From positions 1 through 8,664 of the forward strand of contig JBFFZZ010000122.1 in the NCBI GenBank assembly GCA_041568335.1: 8,664 nucleotides of DNA. Direction: 5' to 3'. How positions within the stretch are numbered: position 1 is the first letter of the stretch; the number at the start of each line of letters is the position of its first letter. The notes beneath the pieces are model-generated. The model saw only the letters and a list, made by a program, of their open reading frames with translations, did no database searches and had not been told where the DNA came from. This DNA comes from WVWW01 sp041568335. Its GTDB lineage: Bacteria > Acidobacteriota > Polarisedimenticolia > Polarisedimenticolales > Polarisedimenticolaceae. The position numbers and the translations under genes were made by a program. Positions 1 through 5,214 of this stretch are shown piece after piece.

Positions 1-39
1 GGGTTCAAAATCGGTACACTCGGTGGACATCTTCTTTGT

Positions 40-45
40 AGGAGG
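40..45 (+). promoter_or_regulatory. Shine-Dalgarno site of the GNAT gene
   Basis: AGGAGG lies six bases before the ATG at 52. It decides that start over the ATG at 23, which is in another frame. Confidence 0.8.
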
Positions 46-51
46 CCCGCG

Positions 52-573
52 ATGGCCAGCATCCGGCGATACGGACCCGGCGATGTGCCGCAGCTCCACG
101 AAGCGGCGCGCGAGTCGATCGCTGAGGTCTTTCCGTGGCTCCCCTGGTGCCACCCCGACTACACCGAGGCGGAGGCCCGCGAGTGGATCGAATCCCGGGG
201 ACCGTTGTTCGACGAAGGGACCGAGTATCACTTCATGATCGTCGACGAATCGGATCGCTGTCTCGGGGGGTGCGGTCTCAACCACATCAACACGATCCAT
301 CGCTTCGCCAACCTGGGTTACTGGGTGCGGACGTCGGCCACCGGACGCGGCGTCGCGACGGCCGCCGTCAAGCACCTGGAAGCATTCGCCTGGGAACAAA
401 CCGATCTGGTGCGGTTGGAGATCGTGTGTGAGGTCGGCAACACGGTGAGTCAACGAGTCGCCGAAAAAGCGGGTGCGACGCGCGAAGGCGTCGTGCGTGA
501 CCGGCTGTTCCTCCACGACGCGCCGCACGACGCCGTGATGTACTCGCTCACGCGGCCGAAGAAAGAAGCATGA
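52..573 (+). CDS. GNAT-family N-acetyltransferase, RimJ/RimL type
   Basis: A 173-residue protein, the usual size for a single GNAT domain, which transfers an acetyl group from acetyl-CoA to an amine. Seen: a beta-4/motif A region at about residues 88-103 (LGYWVR, then a short TGRGVAT pyrophosphate-binding loop), followed by a helix (AVKHLEAFAW). Near 130-148 lies the GN-x-x-SQRVAEKAGA-x-x-EG segment, typical of the RimJ/RimL (Acetyltransf_3) subgroup that includes ribosomal-protein and small-amine acetyltransferases. The ATG at 52 is supported by an AGGAGG at 40-45 six bases upstream. No signal peptide or membrane segment is seen, so it is presumably cytoplasmic. The next gene starts one base after its stop. 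The substrate cannot be told from sequence, and family assignment does not imply ribosomal protein modification. The family call is secure, the role is not. A TACACT at 15-20 could be a -10 box but its -35 would fall outside the window. Confidence 0.9.
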   Translation: MASIRRYGPGDVPQLHEAARESIAEVFPWLPWCHPDYTEAEAREWIESRGPLFDEGTEYHFMIVDESDRCLGGCGLNHINTIHRFANLGYWVRTSATGRGVATAAVKHLEAFAWEQTDLVRLEIVCEVGNTVSQRVAEKAGATREGVVRDRLFLHDAPHDAVMYSLTRPKKEA

Positions 574-574
574 C

Positions 575-958
575 GTGCTGACCCGCTACCGAATGGTGCG
601 CGGCAAGCGCCCCCCGGACGATCCCCTGCCGGACGGCACGCGGGTGGACACGCGCAAGCACACCCGGCATTTCCTGCGCCCCGAGAAGAAGATGGTCGAG
701 CGGGTTCTCGCCGATGGGAGCGCTGCCGCGTGGCGCCGGTTCGAGAGGGCCTACCTCGACCTGCTCCAGCGACGTTTCGACGAGGACCGCGCGCCGTTCG
801 ACGAGCTGGCGGAAGCGTCCGGAGGTGGCGATGTGTACCTCGGCTGCAGCTGCCCGTCACGTGCGAATCCGGACGTGCAACGCTGCCATACGGTACTCGC
901 GCTGCGCTTCATGAAGGGTAAGTACCGCTCGCTTCGCGTCGTCTACCCGAGTTCCTGA
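575..958 (+). CDS. Small conserved Cys/His-containing protein (DUF488-like C-terminus)
   Basis: A 127-residue cytoplasmic-looking protein with a basic first third, a helical middle (about 50-82) and a C-terminal segment with the clustered residues Cys91, Cys93, Cys104 and His105 in a context of CSCP..ANPD..RCHT. The order of parts (an FxxxYLxLL helix, then a beta strand GDVYLGCSC, then a Cys-His helix) loosely resembles DUF488/YeaO-like proteins, where the last strand also precedes a Cys/His helix. That relation is an inference from memory of the pattern and is not certain. The four residues could bind a metal or form a redox site. The start is a GTG at 575, one base after the GNAT stop, with only a weak purine-rich GAAAGAAG upstream. 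An in-frame ATG at 593 is an alternative that would remove six residues. It is probably co-transcribed with the acetyltransferase. Function unknown. Confidence 0.75.
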   Translation: MLTRYRMVRGKRPPDDPLPDGTRVDTRKHTRHFLRPEKKMVERVLADGSAAAWRRFERAYLDLLQRRFDEDRAPFDELAEASGGGDVYLGCSCPSRANPDVQRCHTVLALRFMKGKYRSLRVVYPSS

Positions 959-990
959 GCCGGCCGACTCACTCCTCGGCGGGCTTTTCT
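958..990 (+). terminator. Rho-independent terminator after the two plus-strand genes
   Basis: The arms AGCCGGCCGA (958-967) and TCGGCGGGCT (976-985) pair in nine of ten positions (one G-G mismatch) around an eight-base loop. A T-rich run follows at 985-988 and continues as TTTCTTCTT. The hairpin begins on the last base of the preceding stop codon. On the minus strand no T-tract follows, so it appears to act mainly for the plus-strand pair. It lies inside the last codons of the convergent methyltransferase-fold gene. Confidence 0.75.
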
Positions 991-1703
991 TTCTTCTTGC
1001 AGATGAAGAAATCGCTGTGCGGTTTGTTGACCCGGTACAGGTAACCGCAGTATTCGACGTTCTCGGTCAGGTAGCGCATTTCTTGGGCCGTGAGGTACTC
1101 GCTCCGGAATTGCGAGTCGCGGATGAAGTTGACGATCATCGTGAAGGTGGTGTTGCTCTCGTCCGCCCTGGCGCCGTAACGGTCGGAGTACCGACTCGGG
1201 AAGGAGGTGTGAATATCCTCGATCACGTAGAGGCCACCCGGCTTCAGGTGCGGAAACAGGTAGCCGAAGCTGATCTGCTGCATGTTCATGGCGTGCCCGC
1301 CATCATCGAGGATGATGTCGAAATCGGATCCGTGGGCGGCGAGGAAGGCGCCAAGCTGCTCTCTGCTGGATTGATCCGCCACGAAGGTCTTGATTCGATC
1401 CGTATCGATGGACGAGGAATCCACGATGTCGATCCCGAAGACGGTCGCGTTCGGGAAGTAGTCTTCCCAGAGTTGCAGCGAGTAACCCTCCGCCACACCG
1501 ATCTCGAAGATCCTCTCGACCTCGTCGCGCAGCGGGCTGAAGAACGTCTCATAGAGCTCGACGTAGTTGTGGTGCCAGGCGCACTTGTCGCTCTTGTACG
1601 ATTCGCAAAGATCGGCGAGCGATCGGGTCTGGTCCACCGGCTGGATCGAACGGGCGGCGCATCCCAGGCAGAGCAGAAGCCCGAAAACGAGAAAGCGCTT
1701 CAT
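969..1703 (-). CDS. Class I SAM-dependent methyltransferase-fold protein with lipoprotein-like signal peptide
   Basis: 244 residues. Residues about 20 onward match the CmcI/MycE-like group of class I methyltransferases. Seen: a YKSDK..HHNYVELYETFF entry segment (36-55), motif I EIGVAEG (67-73), acidic motif II GIDIVD (90-95), DDGGH (133-137) and GLYVIEDIH (157-165). The Asp of DDG and the Glu-Asp of EDIH are the positions that bind a divalent metal in MycE-type enzymes, so the active site looks intact. Unusually, the protein begins with Lys-Arg, a hydrophobic stretch (4-14) and GC at 14-15, like a lipoprotein signal; the lipobox is imperfect, with Cys at -3. The start at 1703 is chosen because a GAGGGG (1709-1714) sits five bases upstream. 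Longer in-frame starts (up to 1916) would run back through the cytochrome gene. It lies 71 bases downstream of the cytochrome c gene, likely the same transcript. If exported it would lack SAM, so the true role is open. Confidence 0.8.
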   Translation of the reverse strand: MKRFLVFGLLLCLGCAARSIQPVDQTRSLADLCESYKSDKCAWHHNYVELYETFFSPLRDEVERIFEIGVAEGYSLQLWEDYFPNATVFGIDIVDSSSIDTDRIKTFVADQSSREQLGAFLAAHGSDFDIILDDGGHAMNMQQISFGYLFPHLKPGGLYVIEDIHTSFPSRYSDRYGARADESNTTFTMIVNFIRDSQFRSEYLTAQEMRYLTENVEYCGYLYRVNKPHSDFFICKKKEKPAEE

Positions 1704-1708
1704 GGAAT

Positions 1709-1714
1709 CCCCTC
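1709..1714 (-). promoter_or_regulatory. Shine-Dalgarno site fixing the start at 1703
   Basis: The minus strand reads GAGGGG five bases before the ATG at 1703. This supports the short form of the methyltransferase-fold protein and therefore its N-terminal signal sequence. Confidence 0.65.
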
Positions 1715-1774
1715 GGAAAGTGCCCATCACCGCGGTCGAGCGCCGGCTCAGCATAACACCATCGGAGGACCGAC

Positions 1775-2221
1775 TCACTTCTTGGCGAACGTCCGTACGT
1801 AGTTGACGAGATGCCACTTGCGCTCGTCCTTGAACCGGTTCTTTTGACCCGGCATCGCGCCGTGACCCGTGTCGACGACATAGAAGAACGCGCCGTCGCT
1901 CCATTCCGACTGCCACTTGGCGTCCGTGAAGTCGGGCATCTCCAGGGCCAACCTCTCGACGAGGTCACCCGTCCCGCGTCCGTCCGCGCCGTGACACATC
2001 GTGCACTGGCTCGAGAAGATCAGCTTGCCGTACTCGATCGACGCGGCGTCGGCCGGGTGCGGGTTGGCGCGCTTGCGGGCTTCCTCCGGGATGTCCGCGG
2101 GAGTGAGTGACGCCGCGCGAATCTTGTCGTCGGCCGGCTCGGCCTGGGCGGCGACGGCGACGACGAACAGCACACCGAATCCCGCCAAGATCAACGTGAG
2201 CATGATTGATTTCTTAATCAT
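1775..2221 (-). CDS. Secreted class I c-type cytochrome (single haem)
   Basis: 148 residues. Residues 1-27 form a Sec signal peptide (MIKK, long hydrophobic core, AQA before a likely cut at 27/28). One haem-attachment motif, CTMCH at 73-77, is followed by G-ADGRG-TG, as in cytochrome c of the cbb3-subunit/PF13442 type. Met123 in GHGAMPG is the likely distal axial ligand, and a C-terminal helix (about 132-146, KWHLVNYVRTF) closes the fold. It would be a periplasmic electron carrier or a small subunit of an oxidoreductase; the partner is not visible. The ATG at 2221 is favoured by AGGAGGT at 2228-2234. An upstream in-frame GTG at 2239 would place the ribosome site inside the coding region. Its 5' leader contains a perfect inverted repeat touching the ribosome site. 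It is probably the first gene of a two-gene unit with the downstream methyltransferase-fold gene. The fold assignment is secure; the physiological role is not. Confidence 0.93.
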   Translation of the reverse strand: MIKKSIMLTLILAGFGVLFVVAVAAQAEPADDKIRAASLTPADIPEEARKRANPHPADAASIEYGKLIFSSQCTMCHGADGRGTGDLVERLALEMPDFTDAKWQSEWSDGAFFYVVDTGHGAMPGQKNRFKDERKWHLVNYVRTFAKK

Positions 2222-2227
2222 GGCGGC

Positions 2228-2234
2228 ACCTCCT
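2228..2234 (-). promoter_or_regulatory. Shine-Dalgarno site of the cytochrome c gene
   Basis: The minus strand reads AGGAGGT six bases before the ATG at 2221, close to an ideal anti-16S match. Its first four bases are part of the 3' arm of the inverted repeat at 2231-2250. Confidence 0.85.
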
Positions 2235-2250
2235 ATCACTCATGATAGGA
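2231..2250 (-). promoter_or_regulatory. Perfect 8-bp inverted repeat overlapping the cytochrome c ribosome site
   Basis: On the minus strand TCCTATCA, a four-base loop TGAG, then TGATAGGA. All eight pairs are Watson-Crick. The downstream arm contains the AGGA of the AGGAGGT ribosome site, so in RNA the hairpin would hide part of it. As DNA it could equally be an operator around a TATCAT that resembles a -10 box, but no good -35 lies 16-18 bases further up. Structure is seen; function is inferred. Confidence 0.5.
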
Positions 2251-2370
2251 CCCGTCCGCGCCGCAACCACGACGATCGACGTAGGTGATTTCCGAGATCG
2301 AGTGCGGGTCTCCACCGGCACGGTTTCGCCGGGCAGATCGCGGTGGCTATCCCGGCAAATGACTCGCGCC

Positions 2371-4545
2371 TCACAGATTCGTTCGTCGCAACCGCAGGGA
2401 GTTCGCGATGACGGAAACTGAGCTGAAGCTCATCGCCGCCGCGGCGATCATCGGCGAGAGCAACCACCCGGTCCACGGGTAGAGCACGCCCGCCGCGATG
2501 GGCACGCCGAGCGCGTTGTAGCCGAAGGCCCAGACGAGGTTCTGCCGGATGTTGGCCATCGTGGCCCGTGACAGCCGGCGTGCGCGGACGATGCCGCCCA
2601 GATCGCCCTTGACCAGGGTGACCCCCGCGCTCTCCATCGCGACGTCGGTCCCGGTCCCCATCGCGATCCCGATCCGTGCCCGCGCCAGTGCCGGGGCGTC
2701 GTTGATCCCGTCTCCCGCCATCGCGACGTAGCGTCCCTCACCGAGGAAACGTTCCACGACCGCGACCTTCTCGTCGGGCAACACATCGGCGACGATCTCG
2801 TCGATACCCAGCTTCGCTGCAACAGCCTCGGCCGTGGCGCGTGTATCTCCGGTGAGCATCACGATGCGGATGCTCTCGTCGTGGAGCGCCCGGATCGCGT
2901 CGGGAGTCGTCGCCTTGATCGGGTCGGCGACGGCCAGCAGGCCGGCGAAGGCGTCGTCGACCGCGACGAACATCACCGTGCGGCCACCGGCGCGTAGCTC
3001 CTCCGCTCTGGCGCGGGCGTCGCCGAGGTCGATGTTCATTCGTTCCATGAAACGCCGGTTACCCAGCGCAACGTGACGGCCGTCGACCGATCCGCTGACT
3101 CCCAGGCCCGTCGTGGCCGCGAAACCGGTCGCGTCGGAAAGCGTCAACCCTCGTTCCACGGCACCGTTGACGATGGCCGAGGCGAGCGGGTGCTCGGATC
3201 CACGTTCCACCGAGGCAGCGAGGCGCAGCAGCTCGTTCTTCTCGAATCCCGCGGCGGGCCGAACCGTGTCGAGTGTCGGCTTGCCTTCGGTGAGCGTCCC
3301 TGTCTTGTCGACGACGAGCGTATCCACGGCGCGAAGTGTCTCGATCGCCTCGGCGTCGCGGAACAGCACGCCCTGGGTCGCCCCGCGCCCGGTCGCCACC
3401 ATGATCGACATCGGCGTCGCCAGGCCCAGCGCGCAGGGACACGCGATGATCAGCACCGCCACGGCATTGATCAGCGCATGGGCGAGCGCGGGCTGGGGAC
3501 CGACCGTCGCCCAGACGGCGAACGTCACGGCCGCGATACCGAGCACGATGCTCACGAACCAGGCGGAGACGACGTCGACCAGGCGCTGGATCGGCGCGCG
3601 GCTACGCTGCGCCTCGGCGACCATCGACACGATCCGCGCGAGCAGGGTCTCGTCGCCGACCTTGTCGGCGCGCATGACGAACGCCCCGTTGCCGTTGAGC
3701 GTCGCCCCGACGACCGCATCGCCGGCCGACTTCTCGACCGGGATCGGTTCGCCGGTCACCATCGACTCGTCAATCGAGCTCGAGCCCTCGAGGATCGTCC
3801 CGTCGACCGGGACCTTCTCCCCGGGCCGCACGCGTAGACGATCGCCGCTTTGCACCGCGTCCAGCGGCACGTCTTCCTCGCTGCCGTCGTCATTCAGACG
3901 ACGCGCGCTCTTGGCGGCCATCCCGAGCAGGTTGCGAATCGCGGCGCCGGTTTGGCCACGCGCTTTCAACTCGAGGACCTGTCCGAGCAGGACGAGGACG
4001 GTGATCACGGCGGCCGCCTCGAAGTAGACCGGTACGGCTCCGCCGTGGCCGCGGAACGCCGGGGGTAGGATGCCCGGCGCCAACGCCGCGACGACGCTGT
4101 AGACGTAGCCGACCGCGACACCAAGGCCGATCAAGGTGAACATGTTCAGGCTGCGGTGGACGACGGACTGGACGGCACGTTGGTAGAACGGCCAGGCGGC
4201 CCAGACCGCCACGGGAGTGGCCAGGATCATCTGCAGGTACAGCCGAGTGCCGACCGGGAGCCAACGTCCGAGAGGATCGCCCGGGATCATCTCGCCCATC
4301 GCGAGCAGGAGCGTCGCCAGGGCCAGCGGCGTCGAGATCCAGAACCGCCGTCGCATGTCGAGGTACTCCGGATCGGGTCCGGGATCGACCGTTGCCGTAC
4401 GCGGCTCCAGCGCCATGCCGCACTTCGGGCAACTGCCAGGGGCGTCCCGGACGATCTCGGGGTGCATCGGGCAGGTCCACTCGGCGTTGGCAGGTACGGT
4501 GGCGCTTCTCGCGGGCTCGTCTCGATGGTGACACTCGTTCGACAT
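2371..4545 (-). CDS. copA: Cu(I)-translocating P1B-type ATPase (CopA type) with N-terminal HMBD zinc-ribbon-like domain
   Basis: 724 residues. An inner-membrane pump that uses ATP to export Cu(I) (or Ag(I)) from the cytoplasm. Seen in order: a short heavy-metal-binding domain (23-48: WTCPMHPE...PGSCPKCGM, four Cys) in place of the usual HMA domain, about six N-terminal membrane helices, the actuator loop TGEP (264-267), the transmembrane CPC (369-371), DKTGT with phosphorylated Asp413, the nucleotide-domain His-Pro (452-453), GDGINDAP (611-618), and helices carrying YN (676-677) and MSFSS (705-709). The CPC, YN and MS..S set is the known signature of the Cu(I) subgroup (IB-1). The ATG at 4545 has GGAGGG at 4552-4557, which lies inside the last codons of the upstream methyltransferase gene; that gene stops one base before this start. 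It is the last gene of the cusB-cusA-methyltransferase-copA unit. A 149-base non-coding gap follows, without a convincing terminator. Confidence 0.96.
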   Translation of the reverse strand: MSNECHHRDEPARSATVPANAEWTCPMHPEIVRDAPGSCPKCGMALEPRTATVDPGPDPEYLDMRRRFWISTPLALATLLLAMGEMIPGDPLGRWLPVGTRLYLQMILATPVAVWAAWPFYQRAVQSVVHRSLNMFTLIGLGVAVGYVYSVVAALAPGILPPAFRGHGGAVPVYFEAAAVITVLVLLGQVLELKARGQTGAAIRNLLGMAAKSARRLNDDGSEEDVPLDAVQSGDRLRVRPGEKVPVDGTILEGSSSIDESMVTGEPIPVEKSAGDAVVGATLNGNGAFVMRADKVGDETLLARIVSMVAEAQRSRAPIQRLVDVVSAWFVSIVLGIAAVTFAVWATVGPQPALAHALINAVAVLIIACPCALGLATPMSIMVATGRGATQGVLFRDAEAIETLRAVDTLVVDKTGTLTEGKPTLDTVRPAAGFEKNELLRLAASVERGSEHPLASAIVNGAVERGLTLSDATGFAATTGLGVSGSVDGRHVALGNRRFMERMNIDLGDARARAEELRAGGRTVMFVAVDDAFAGLLAVADPIKATTPDAIRALHDESIRIVMLTGDTRATAEAVAAKLGIDEIVADVLPDEKVAVVERFLGEGRYVAMAGDGINDAPALARARIGIAMGTGTDVAMESAGVTLVKGDLGGIVRARRLSRATMANIRQNLVWAFGYNALGVPIAAGVLYPWTGWLLSPMIAAAAMSFSSVSVIANSLRLRRTNL

Positions 4546-4546
4546 C

Positions 4547-5212
4547 TCAGTCCCTCCGCTTGACCGCGCTGTAGAGCGCCAGCGTTCCGAATACGGTGCG
4601 GATCTCGGCGCGGGTCCGGACCTCGCGAAAGCCGGCCTCCTCGATGATCTCGGGGAGCAGTCCCCTCACGTTGTCGGTCGTCGCGGCAAAGCCGTCGAGG
4701 AACTGGACCGGGTAGAACAGCAACCGCATCAGGGGCCCGCTCGACCGGCCCCAGTCCGCAATGTGAAGCTCGCCACCGGGCCGGAGAACCCTGAGTGCCT
4801 CCCGGGCGGCGGCATCTTTCGCGGTTCGATCGAGGTGATGAAAGAACAACGTCGATACGACGCGATCGAAACGCTCCTCATTGTGAGGAAGCTCCTGGGC
4901 CAACCCGCGGTCGAATCGCACCCGGATCCCCGCCGCTTCGGCCTTGCGCCGCGCGCTGCGGAGCATCGTCTCGTCGGCGTCGATCCCGGTCACCGAGGCG
5001 GTCGGATGGACTCTCGCGATTTGCAGCGCGAGGGTCCCCGTCCCGCATCCGAGATCCAGCACCGACGCCCGATCCGGGATCGAAGCTTGCTCGAGCAGTC
5101 GTTTCTTGAAGTAGCTTTCGCGCGTGGTGAGGGCGACAACCGGATCGTACAACCGGGTGAGGATATCCAGGCCGAGCGCGGGCACGTAGCCGGATCGGTC
5201 GCCTTGACCCAT
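4547..5212 (-). CDS. UbiE-like class I SAM-dependent methyltransferase within the copper-efflux operon
   Basis: 221 residues, a Methyltransf_11/25-type Rossmann fold. Seen: motif I VLDLGCGTGT (51-60), acidic residue at the end of beta-2 (GIDAD, 76-80), FDRVVSTLFFHHL (115-127), and RVLRPGGELHIADWG (141-155). The C-terminal part (about 160-221) has a hydrophobic stretch, RLLFYPVQFLDGF, then a GLLPEIIEEAGF..V helix-strand. No signal peptide is seen. The start is the ATG at 5212, two bases after the cusA stop, with no good ribosome site of its own, so translation probably depends on reinitiation from cusA. Its own 3' end carries the copA ribosome site. Cys pairs or trios needed by ArsM-type arsenite methyltransferases are absent (Cys56 in motif I is the only cysteine), so arsenic methylation is unlikely. 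Quinone, lipid or another small molecule could be the substrate. The fold is certain, the substrate unknown. Confidence 0.9.
   Translation of the reverse strand: MGQGDRSGYVPALGLDILTRLYDPVVALTTRESYFKKRLLEQASIPDRASVLDLGCGTGTLALQIARVHPTASVTGIDADETMLRSARRKAEAAGIRVRFDRGLAQELPHNEERFDRVVSTLFFHHLDRTAKDAAAREALRVLRPGGELHIADWGRSSGPLMRLLFYPVQFLDGFAATTDNVRGLLPEIIEEAGFREVRTRAEIRTVFGTLALYSAVKRRD
4552..4557 (-). promoter_or_regulatory. Shine-Dalgarno site of copA, inside the upstream gene
   Basis: GGAGGG on the minus strand, six bases before the copA ATG and within the last codons of the methyltransferase gene. This placement suggests translational coupling. Confidence 0.7.
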
Positions 5213-5214
5213 GG

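Noticed and set aside
1704..1774. A TATGCT box in the 71-base gap before the methyltransferase-fold gene as an internal promoter
   Set aside because: No reasonable -35 hexamer lies 16-18 bases upstream, so co-transcription with the cytochrome is simpler.
1017..1802. A 261-codon plus-strand open frame opposite the methyltransferase-fold and cytochrome genes
   Set aside because: It spans two well-supported minus-strand genes and has no ribosome site or family motif. It is a shadow.
1704..1916. A longer 315-residue form of the methyltransferase-fold protein
   Set aside because: The extra 71 residues run back through the cytochrome gene in another frame and look random, while a good ribosome site precedes the ATG at 1703.
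2214..2243. A nine-codon upstream frame on the minus strand starting in the hairpin loop and overlapping the cytochrome start
   Set aside because: It has no ribosome site of its own, and short frames arise often by chance. It could matter only if ribosome profiling showed its use.
2328..2356. A 6-bp GC-rich stem with a 17-base loop after copA, considered as a terminator
   Set aside because: The loop is long, the stem is short and no T-run follows on the minus strand. It is not convincing.
3073..4027. Overlapping plus-strand open frames of 254 and 304 codons opposite copA
   Set aside because: They are antisense to conserved P-type ATPase motifs (CPC, DKTGT), with low-complexity Ser/Arg/Asp-rich translations.
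4547..5212. The operon methyltransferase as an ArsM arsenite methyltransferase
   Set aside because: The conserved cysteine set of ArsM is missing, the only cysteine being in motif I, and no other arsenic genes are present.
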